DNA of 10,423 nucleotides. Origin: Candidatus Melainabacteria bacterium (GTDB lineage Bacteria; Cyanobacteriota; Vampirovibrionia; Obscuribacterales; Obscuribacteraceae). Within the stretch, counting starts at the first letter, position 1, and the number at the start of each line of letters is the position of its first letter. Made by a program: the position numbers and the translations under genes. The stretch spans positions 1-10,423 of the forward strand of contig JACQVM010000130.1 of assembly GCA_016209785.1 (NCBI GenBank), in the 5' to 3' direction. Positions 1 to 5,383 of this stretch are shown one piece after another. The notes under the pieces were generated by a model. It ran no database searches. It saw only the letters and a list, made by a program, of their open reading frames with translations, and was not told where the DNA came from.

Positions 1-1
1 C

Positions 2-382
2 CCAGATCCTACGCATGTGTCTTGGCAGTTTTCTGAAATATGCTCACTAGCTAAGCTGTGTAAGTTTTCCAATTGTCTTCATTTGGTTGAGCAAGGCTGC
101 AATGTCTTAGCTCATTTAGAGCAAATCTCATCGTCACGCTATCACAGCTACTCTACTATTGTCAGAGAAGCTCAAGCTGAAGAAAAGCGCAGGCGGGAAA
201 CTTCTCAAAAGATAGAATCATCTCTGAAGTATGTAGGTGGCAACAAAGGAAAAAGCAAAGCAGTGCCTAGACTTGCTGAGCGCTATAGGGAGGCCTCCCG
301 CAAGGTAGAAAAGCAAAAGCTAGGACAGATGACTACTGAGAGCGCCGAAGAACTTAGCGGAGGAGAAGACATTGGCAAATAA
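2..382 (+). CDS. rsgA: Ribosome small-subunit-dependent GTPase RsgA, C-terminal part (5' end outside window)
   Basis: RsgA (YjeQ/YloQ/EngC) is a circularly permuted GTPase that assists late maturation of the 30S subunit. Only its C-terminal zinc domain is present. The frame is open to the left edge of the window (PDPTHVSWQFSEI...), so the GTPase and OB domains lie upstream. The diagnostic sign is the zinc-binding signature C-x4-C-x-H-x5-C (CKFSNCLHLVEQGC, bases about 59-100), preceded by an FSEI-type helix and followed by the usual RYHSYSTIVREA helix. After that helix comes a basic tail of about 65 residues with a PRLAERYREASRK segment, which I associate with cyanobacterial homologues (from memory, not searched). 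The stop codon lies inside the next gene, which overlaps it by 11 nt, so the two are probably translationally coupled. Identity is firm; only the tail's lineage meaning is uncertain. Confidence 0.9.
   Translation, partial: PDPTHVSWQFSEICSLAKLCKFSNCLHLVEQGCNVLAHLEQISSSRYHSYSTIVREAQAEEKRRRETSQKIESSLKYVGGNKGKSKAVPRLAERYREASRKVEKQKLGQMTTESAEELSGGEDIGK
359..365 (+). promoter_or_regulatory. Strong Shine-Dalgarno fixing the TTG start of the GH1 gene
   Basis: GGAGGAG lies inside the last codons of rsgA, 6 nt before the TTG at 372. It supports TTG as the real start: the predicted N-terminus (MANNTLFPQGFVWGAATAAYQ) matches where family-1 enzymes normally begin. Confidence 0.75.
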
Positions 383-1724
383 TACTTTATTCCCTCAAGG
401 TTTTGTTTGGGGGGCTGCTACTGCTGCCTATCAAATTGAAGGTGCCTGGAATCTAGATGGCAAGGGTGAGTCCATTTGGGATGCTTTTAGTCACACCCCA
501 GGAAAGGTAGCTAATGGTGATACAGCAGATGTGTCCTGTGATCATTATCATCGTTTTGCTGAAGATATTGCACTGATGCGGCAAATGGGGCTGAAGGCTT
601 ATCGCTTTTCTATTTCTTGGCCACGTGTGTTACCCACCGGCCGGGGTCCTGTTAACTGGGTAGGGCTGGATTTTTATGATCGCCTAGTAGACACTCTTTT
701 AGTGGCCGGTATTGAACCTTATATAACGCTTTATCATTGGGATCTTCCACAGGTGTTCCAAGATATAGGCGGCTGGGAAAATCGTGAGGTTGCCAGCTAT
801 TTTGCTGACTATGCCTCAGTTTTGGTAAACCGTCTTGGAGACAGGGTTCGTTTCTGGATAACACTTAATGAGCCATGGGTTGTAGCTTTTCTTGGCTATC
901 GTACAGGCGAGCATGCCCCAGGGATTACTGATGAGAAAAGAGCGTTGCAAGTTGCACATAACTTGCTGGTAGCCCATGGATTGGCAGCCCAAGCTCTCAG
1001 AACACATATGCCAGGTGCACAAGTGGGCATTGCGCTTAATCTTTGGCCAACTGAGTCTGTCTCAAATGCATCTGAAGATATTGCTGCTGCCGAGCTTGCT
1101 TGGCAAAAAGATTGTGGCTGGTTCTTGTCACCACTGTTAAAGGCTAGTTATCCAAGCGATGTTTGGGAGAAATATGGGGAGTTGGTGCCAGATGTTGCTC
1201 CAGGTGACTTAGCTCTTATATCACAGCGTTTAGATTTCTTAGGTATTAATTATTACTCGCGTACAGTTATGAGTGCACAAGGAACAGTTTCGCCAGTTGC
1301 TGGTTCGCAATATACAGAGATGGGCTGGGAAGTGCAGGCCCCAGCTTTAAGGAGACTTCTTGTACGTCTTAAGAAGGACTATCAAGCCATACCCCTTTAT
1401 ATTACGGAAAACGGCTGTGCCTTTAAGGACGAAATGTCGCAGGACGGCCAAGTTCATGATCAAAAGCGCATTGACTTTTTGCAACAACATTTAAGTCAAG
1501 CTAGGCTGGCAATAGGAGATGGGGTAGACTTACGTGGATTTTTTGTCTGGTCGCTGATGGATAATTTTGAGTGGGCCCATGGTTTTAACAAACGTTTTGG
1601 CCTTGTGTATGTAGACTACCCAACCCAAAAGCGCATTGTTAAAGATAGCGGTAAATGGTATGCACAAGTTATAAAACAAAATGGTGTCATGTCTAATTGT
1701 AAACCTGCCATCAGTGGAGTATGA
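372..1724 (+). CDS. Glycoside hydrolase family 1 (beta-glucosidase type)
   Basis: This is a complete 450-residue GH1 enzyme, the normal length for a single-domain bacterial beta-glucosidase with a (beta/alpha)8 barrel. It would hydrolyse terminal beta-linked glucose or related sugars with retention of configuration. Visible family marks are the N-terminal FPxGFVWGAATAAYQIEG signature with Q21, YHWDLP with H122, the acid/base TLNEPW with E167, NYYSR at 293-297, the nucleophile YITENG with E346, and the glycone-binding WSLMDNFEWAHGF with E400 and W401. All catalytic residues are present. No signal peptide is seen, so it should be cytoplasmic and act on imported disaccharides or short oligosaccharides. 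It starts at TTG, overlaps rsgA by 11 nt and is not followed by sugar-transport genes. Substrate (gluco- versus galacto-, phospho- versus free) cannot be settled by eye; a 6-phospho enzyme is less likely given the BglA/BglB-type motifs. Confidence 0.95.
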   Translation: MANNTLFPQGFVWGAATAAYQIEGAWNLDGKGESIWDAFSHTPGKVANGDTADVSCDHYHRFAEDIALMRQMGLKAYRFSISWPRVLPTGRGPVNWVGLDFYDRLVDTLLVAGIEPYITLYHWDLPQVFQDIGGWENREVASYFADYASVLVNRLGDRVRFWITLNEPWVVAFLGYRTGEHAPGITDEKRALQVAHNLLVAHGLAAQALRTHMPGAQVGIALNLWPTESVSNASEDIAAAELAWQKDCGWFLSPLLKASYPSDVWEKYGELVPDVAPGDLALISQRLDFLGINYYSRTVMSAQGTVSPVAGSQYTEMGWEVQAPALRRLLVRLKKDYQAIPLYITENGCAFKDEMSQDGQVHDQKRIDFLQQHLSQARLAIGDGVDLRGFFVWSLMDNFEWAHGFNKRFGLVYVDYPTQKRIVKDSGKWYAQVIKQNGVMSNCKPAISGV

Positions 1725-2005
1725 CCTGGAATGTAGGATAAGATTGGAATGTTGATCCCTGGCTGTTCTTGAGCATATGTCTTGTTGGAAATTGAGATAG
1801 TGGCATAAATATTGCCAAGAAGTCAGCGGTTACTGTGGCGTAACTAGACGCTTGTGATGGTAAAGGATATCATGCCTTGGCTTGTAGGCTAGAGTCAATC
1901 TTGTTTAGGTCAAGGATAGCTGGTTGTTGTATTTCTAACGGAGCGTGGTGTGCGTATCTTTTATGACTGATGTGTCAAATGCTGTCAAGGGGGGGGGGGT
2001 GTAAT
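1725..2005. other. Spacer between the GH1 gene and the PAS kinase; no gene seen
   Basis: This 281-nt stretch carries no convincing ORF or RNA gene. Two short dyads stand out: TGGCA-N7-TGCCA at 1801-1817 and GTTAC-N6-GTAAC at 1829-1844. Neither is followed by a T-run, so they are not obvious intrinsic terminators; they could be operator half-sites or chance. No well-matched -35/-10 pair was found. The promoter of the kinase gene presumably lies here, because the gap is too long for simple coupling to the GH1 gene. Confidence 0.5.
1989..1999 (+). repeat. Homopolymer of 11 G at the ribosome-binding position of the PAS kinase
   Basis: An uninterrupted run of eleven G, preceded by CAA, ends 6 nt before the ATG at 2006. 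It occupies the place of the Shine-Dalgarno. If translation instead began at the in-frame ATG at 1970, the run would be inside the coding sequence (codons RGGG). G-runs of this length slip readily during replication. Confidence 0.85.
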
Positions 2006-3064
2006 ATGCCCTCAGAGCTGTTTCGTGAGATTTTTGAATCAGCACCGGACGCTATGCTCTTGGTAGATGAGCACGGCAAGATTGTTTTGGCTAATTCCCA
2101 AACAGAAAAGCTGTTTGGTTACACAAAAGATGAATTGTTAGGTCGAGAAATAGAGATTTTAACGCCGGAGCGGTTTCGCACAAAGCATGTTAGTGAGCGT
2201 ACATCATATGTCGGACATCCTAGAACTCGTCCAATGGGTTCTGGGCTAGATCTTTATGGGCTCTGCAAGGATGGTTCGGAGGTTCCAGTTGATATTAGCT
2301 TGAGTCCTATGAAAACAGATGATGGTCTTATGGTTGTTAGTACCATTCGTGACAATTCGGAGCGACTAAGAATTGCTGAACTAACCCGCTCAAATACAGA
2401 CTTAGAGCAATTAGCTTATGTAGCTGCTCACGATATTAGGGAGCCTCTGCGGGTTATAGCAAGTTATATGGATGAGCTTGCCAGGGATTATAAGGATAAG
2501 TTGGACGAGACAGCACAGGAGTATCTTAGCTTCACCTTAGCTGAGGTAAGACGAATGAAGGCAATGGTTAGTGATTTGTTAGCTTATGCCCGACTGGACT
2601 CATCCGGTGAAGAACTTAGTAAGGTTAACTTAAATAGCTTGCTGCGCAGCGTAATGAATACTCTGAGTACCTTAATTGTGGAAGCTGGTGCAGAAATTTC
2701 ATATGAGCCTTTGCCGACAGTAATAGGAAATGGTACTCAACTTGGCGAGTTGTTCTTAAATTTACTGTCCAATGCCTTAAGGTTTCATGATGAGAAGCCA
2801 CCACGAATTCATGTATCAGCAAGCAAAAATGGAGCAGAGTGGTTGTTCTCGGTTAAGGATAACGGTATAGGAATTGATGCTAAATTCCATGAGCAAATCT
2901 TTGCTATGTTCAGGCGTGGACATAATAGAGAAAAATATTCTGGTACTGGCATTGGACTTGCTTTATGCAAAAAGATAGTCGAGCGTCATGGGGGACGTAT
3001 TTGGGTAGAATCACAAGAAGGACAAGGGGCAACGTTTTTCTTTACAATCCCAAGCAAGCCTTAA
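2006..3064 (+). CDS. Soluble PAS-domain sensor histidine kinase
   Basis: This 352-residue protein senses through a PAS domain and autophosphorylates on histidine. The PAS domain spans about residues 5-120 (PDAMLLVDEHGKIVLANSQ, then LFGYTKDELLG, then CKDGSEVPVDISLSPM). HisKA spans about 128-197, with the H-box AHDIREPLR (phospho-acceptor H142) of the phytochrome-like type (LEQLAYVAAHD). HATPase_c spans about 240-350, with N-box ELFLNLLSNA (N252, N256), G1 DNGIGID (285-291), F-box IFAMFRR and G2 GTGIGL (313-318). All catalytic boxes are present. No membrane segment or signal peptide is seen, so it is cytoplasmic; no cofactor-binding cysteine or histidine of a chromophore domain is evident. The ATG at 2006 is chosen over the in-frame ATG at 1970 because it sits 6 nt after the G-rich ribosome-binding stretch and the PAS domain begins at once. 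The partner is plausibly the hybrid protein encoded next. Confidence 0.9.
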   Translation: MPSELFREIFESAPDAMLLVDEHGKIVLANSQTEKLFGYTKDELLGREIEILTPERFRTKHVSERTSYVGHPRTRPMGSGLDLYGLCKDGSEVPVDISLSPMKTDDGLMVVSTIRDNSERLRIAELTRSNTDLEQLAYVAAHDIREPLRVIASYMDELARDYKDKLDETAQEYLSFTLAEVRRMKAMVSDLLAYARLDSSGEELSKVNLNSLLRSVMNTLSTLIVEAGAEISYEPLPTVIGNGTQLGELFLNLLSNALRFHDEKPPRIHVSASKNGAEWLFSVKDNGIGIDAKFHEQIFAMFRRGHNREKYSGTGIGLALCKKIVERHGGRIWVESQEGQGATFFFTIPSKP

Positions 3065-3078
3065 AGGGAGTAAGTATA

Positions 3079-3132
3079 TTGGTAAAGGAATCAATTGTGG
3101 AAGCACAATATTTGCATCATTTAGGGCGCTAA
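3079..3132 (+). CDS. Possible 17-codon leader ORF ahead of the hybrid kinase
   Basis: A TTG start at 3079 lies 8 nt after GGGAG (3066-3070), which directly follows the stop of the PAS kinase. It gives the peptide VKESIVEAQYLHHLGR after the start and ends at TAA 3130-3132. It is in the same frame as the hybrid kinase start at 3169, separated from it by that one TAA and 12 further codons. The sequence is not recognised. It could be a leader peptide that brings ribosomes to a start with no Shine-Dalgarno of its own, or simply chance. Confidence 0.25.
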   Translation: MVKESIVEAQYLHHLGR

Positions 3133-3134
3133 AT
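3119..3134 (+). promoter_or_regulatory. Small inverted repeat in the kinase-kinase spacer
   Basis: ATTTAG-GGCG-CTAAAT is a perfect 6-bp stem with a 4-nt loop that covers the stop codon of the short leader ORF and lies 34 nt before the hybrid kinase start. There is no following T-run, so it is not a standard terminator. It might be an operator or a translation-modulating hairpin. Confidence 0.35.
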
Positions 3135-3168
3135 CAGCATAACTTGTTCGAGTGCAAAATTAACTATC

Positions 3169-4821
3169 ATGACCACCACAACTGGCGAGCCGATTAGCAT
3201 TTTATTGATTGAAGATAATCGGGCAGATTTTTTTCTTTTGTGCAAGAAGTTAGAACAAGCAGCCTATTATCCCTACGATTTGGAATGGGCAGAAGATGTT
3301 GCTACTGCAGTTGAACGCTTAAGTGAAGGACGGTTTCATCTTGTACTTACCGATTTACATCTGCCTGACAGTCAGGGACTAGACACACTTTCTACGGTAC
3401 AGATGTATGCTCATCATGTTCCTATTGTTGTCCTGACTGGTATGGCCGATAAGGCACTGGCAATACAGGCTGTCAGACAGGGAGCACAGGATTATCTTTG
3501 TAAAGACTCATTGGATGGTGACAGGGTTGCATCTTCTATACGGCATGCAATTGAACGCAAGAAGATGCAAGAACAATACTTGAAGGTTAAGCATTTGGAG
3601 TCCATGGGAGTGCTGGCCGGTGGTATTGCTCATGATTTCATGAACTTTCTGACAACAGTTTCCATGAACATATCGTTAGCTAAGATGGCAGCTAATTGCG
3701 CAGACACAGTTTATGAAAGGTTGTCTGCAGCAGAAGCTGCTGTGGAGCAAGCCGAGAAGCTAAGCCAGCAGTTGCTTACCTTTGCTCGAGGTGGAGCACC
3801 AGTGAGAAAGCTGAGCTCTATTGGAAAGCTTTACAAGGATGCCTCTTGCTTTTTCTTGAGCGGCTCGGCAGTTGGGTGTGAGGTAAGTGTTCCTGATGAT
3901 TTGTGGCTGGTGGAGGTAGATGAGCTACAAATGAGTCAGGTCATTAATAATCTAATTGCAAATGCTAAGGATGCAATGCCAGCCGGGGGGCTGATTCGGG
4001 TTGTGGGTGACAACGTAGTTATCCCGGAGACAGGATTATCAGGTCATCCAGGACTTAAGGGAGGGGGCAAGTACGTTAGGCTACGAGTTATTGACCAAGG
4101 TATTGGAATTCGTGATGAAGACTTGCAAAGAATTTTTGATCCGTTTTTTTCTACACGAGGGCTTGGACACGGACTAGGATTGACAACAACACAGTCAATA
4201 GTTATGCAACATGGTGGTGTAGTTGGCTGTGAGAGAAATGAATCAGGAATTGGCATGACATTTTTTGTGTACATTCCTGCTGCTGAAAGCACAGACTCTT
4301 GTGAGCAAGGAGACGAAGCACTACCGGCAGTGGCTAGCAATAGGCAAAACAGTAATGTAGATATAAAAGCCATGCCTGGTCTTATTTCAGCTAAAGCTGT
4401 GAGTCGAGGTCAAACCCAGGGCAAGATTTTGCTAATGGATGATCAAGAACTGCTCAGAGAGACAACTAGAATATTGCTGCAAAAAAATGAGTACGCTGTA
4501 GACGTGGCAAGCCATGGTGCTGAGGCCATTGAGTTGTATAAGAAAGCTAAAGGTGATAGTAAACCATATGATTTAGTTATACTCGACTTGACTGTTCCAG
4601 GAGGTATGGGTGGCAAGGAAACTATCCAACAGCTACGTTTAATTGATCCGGACGTAAAGGCTATTGCCTGGAGTGGTTATTCAGACGATGCTGTAATGAG
4701 CTCTCCCAAAGAGTTTGGCTTTTGTGCTGGTTTACCTAAGTCGCATGACACTCAGCAGTTGTTTGAGCTTATCCAGTCAGTGATGCAAGTTGCCCAGACA
4801 GTGCCTGATGTTCTGCCGTAA
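3169..4821 (+). CDS. Hybrid sensor kinase: receiver - HisKA - HATPase - receiver
   Basis: This 550-residue soluble protein carries both kinase and receiver modules and fits a phosphorelay. Receiver 1 (about 8-130) has ILLIEDN with acidic E15/D16, phospho-acceptor D62 (LTDLHLPD), T90 (VVLTG) and K112. HisKA (about 140-210) has LESMGVLAGGIAHDF with H155. HATPase (about 250-372) has N-box INNLIANAKDAM, G1 DQGIGI (309-314) and F/G2 boxes FDPFFSTRGLGHGLGL. After a Ser/Asn-rich linker (372-415), receiver 2 (about 417-540) has LLMDDQ (D424, D425), phospho-acceptor D473 (VILDLTVPGGMGG), S502 and K524. There is no output domain and no membrane segment. Oddities: the H-box reads HDFMNF where HDFNNL is usual, and the conserved Lys of receiver 2 is followed by Ser rather than Pro. 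The ATG at 3169 is the only start available after an in-frame stop at 3130-3132, yet no Shine-Dalgarno precedes it. It probably follows the PAS kinase in one operon. Confidence 0.92.
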   Translation: MTTTTGEPISILLIEDNRADFFLLCKKLEQAAYYPYDLEWAEDVATAVERLSEGRFHLVLTDLHLPDSQGLDTLSTVQMYAHHVPIVVLTGMADKALAIQAVRQGAQDYLCKDSLDGDRVASSIRHAIERKKMQEQYLKVKHLESMGVLAGGIAHDFMNFLTTVSMNISLAKMAANCADTVYERLSAAEAAVEQAEKLSQQLLTFARGGAPVRKLSSIGKLYKDASCFFLSGSAVGCEVSVPDDLWLVEVDELQMSQVINNLIANAKDAMPAGGLIRVVGDNVVIPETGLSGHPGLKGGGKYVRLRVIDQGIGIRDEDLQRIFDPFFSTRGLGHGLGLTTTQSIVMQHGGVVGCERNESGIGMTFFVYIPAAESTDSCEQGDEALPAVASNRQNSNVDIKAMPGLISAKAVSRGQTQGKILLMDDQELLRETTRILLQKNEYAVDVASHGAEAIELYKKAKGDSKPYDLVILDLTVPGGMGGKETIQQLRLIDPDVKAIAWSGYSDDAVMSSPKEFGFCAGLPKSHDTQQLFELIQSVMQVAQTVPDVLP

Positions 4822-4822
4822 T

Positions 4823-5218
4823 TTACTTGGGTATTATTACTGATGGAATCTCAGCAATGTCACTGTCTTTGACATCGGCAAACTTAACTGATTTATCTGT
4901 TACTGACTCAAAGATCTTCTTAAGAGATGTTTTTTCACCACTATAAATAACCACACCATGATAAGGATAGAAAATTGAGACATCTGTCTTGATCACTCCA
5001 GGCGTGGCGTTGATTTCACGGGCTATGTGATGGAGACAACTAGCACAGCTAGTGCCTGTTACCCGAAAGTCTGCCCGCTTTAGCTCATGGGGTGACTGGG
5101 CTACTTCTTGCTGTGTTTTGATAGTTTCAGCGCCTGCTAATCGAGCTGACCATGCCAGTGCTGTATGTGTGAGTGCCATGATTACAAAGACAACTGTGTA
5201 CCTGCGTAGATAACTCAT
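4823..5218 (-). CDS. Exported small HMA-domain (heavy-metal-associated) protein
   Basis: This 131-residue protein has an N-terminal signal peptide (SYLRR, then hydrophobic YTVVFVIMALTHTALAW, with a likely signal peptidase I site near LAGA-E31). A ferredoxin-like HMA domain follows at about residues 49-118: FRVTGTSCASCLHHIAREI with metal-ligand cysteines C58 and C61, then GVIKTDVSIFYPYHGVVIY and a final helix/strand. HMA domains bind soft metals such as Cu(I), Hg(II) or Zn(II); MerP and CopZ are known relatives. The usual GMTCxxC is GTSCASC here, so the methionine before the first ligand is replaced. The product should be periplasmic or membrane-surface. No metal ATPase or metal regulator is adjacent. 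GGTGG about 8 nt upstream supports this ATG. The gene converges with the hybrid kinase, with 1 nt between the stops and no room for a separate terminator. It could also be a redox or structural HMA-fold protein rather than a metal carrier. Confidence 0.8.
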   Translation of the reverse strand: MSYLRRYTVVFVIMALTHTALAWSARLAGAETIKTQQEVAQSPHELKRADFRVTGTSCASCLHHIAREINATPGVIKTDVSIFYPYHGVVIYSGEKTSLKKIFESVTDKSVKFADVKDSDIAEIPSVIIPK

Positions 5219-5383
5219 GCATTTATTCCACCATGAGGACCAACATAAATTTTACAGCCTGCCGCCCTAAAATTAGAGGACTAGCTCGTAAACTAGCTCG
5301 TAAACTAGCTCGTAATAGGATAAGAAATGTCGACCTACAGTACGTGTGGTTTGATGAGAGCACAGTTCTAAAGTAGGTGTTGG
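5219..5383. promoter_or_regulatory. Divergent intergenic region between the HMA gene and the TPR operon
   Basis: This 165-nt region separates two genes transcribed away from each other, so promoters for both should lie here. It contains the 12-bp tandem repeats annotated separately. No well-matched sigma-70 -35/-10 pair was found by eye on either strand. AGGTG at 5375-5379 serves as the ribosome-binding site of the TPR gene. Confidence 0.55.
5280..5315. repeat. Three perfect tandem copies of a 12-bp unit
   Basis: ACTAGCTCGTAA occurs three times head to tail with no mismatch (5280-5291, 5292-5303, 5304-5315). Each unit contains CTAG and AGCT. The array lies in the divergent promoter region, 62 nt before the ribosome-binding site region of the TPR operon and about 62 nt upstream of the HMA start. 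A 12-bp period places repeats a little over one helical turn apart, so it could hold cooperative regulator sites; replication slippage would also make it. Confidence 0.85.

Noticed and set aside
1801..1844. Two 5-bp dyads as intrinsic terminators after the GH1 gene
   Set aside because: The stems are short and no T-run follows either of them.
1970..2005. ATG at 1970 as the start of the PAS kinase
   Set aside because: It would place the G11 run inside the coding sequence and add 12 residues outside the PAS domain. The ATG at 2006 has the better ribosome-binding context. Kept only as an alternative in the phase-variation idea.
4044..4373. Minus-strand ORF of 109 codons inside the hybrid kinase gene
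   Set aside because: It lies fully opposite the conserved HATPase region of a clear gene. It is Ser/Pro-rich low-complexity with no ribosome-binding support.
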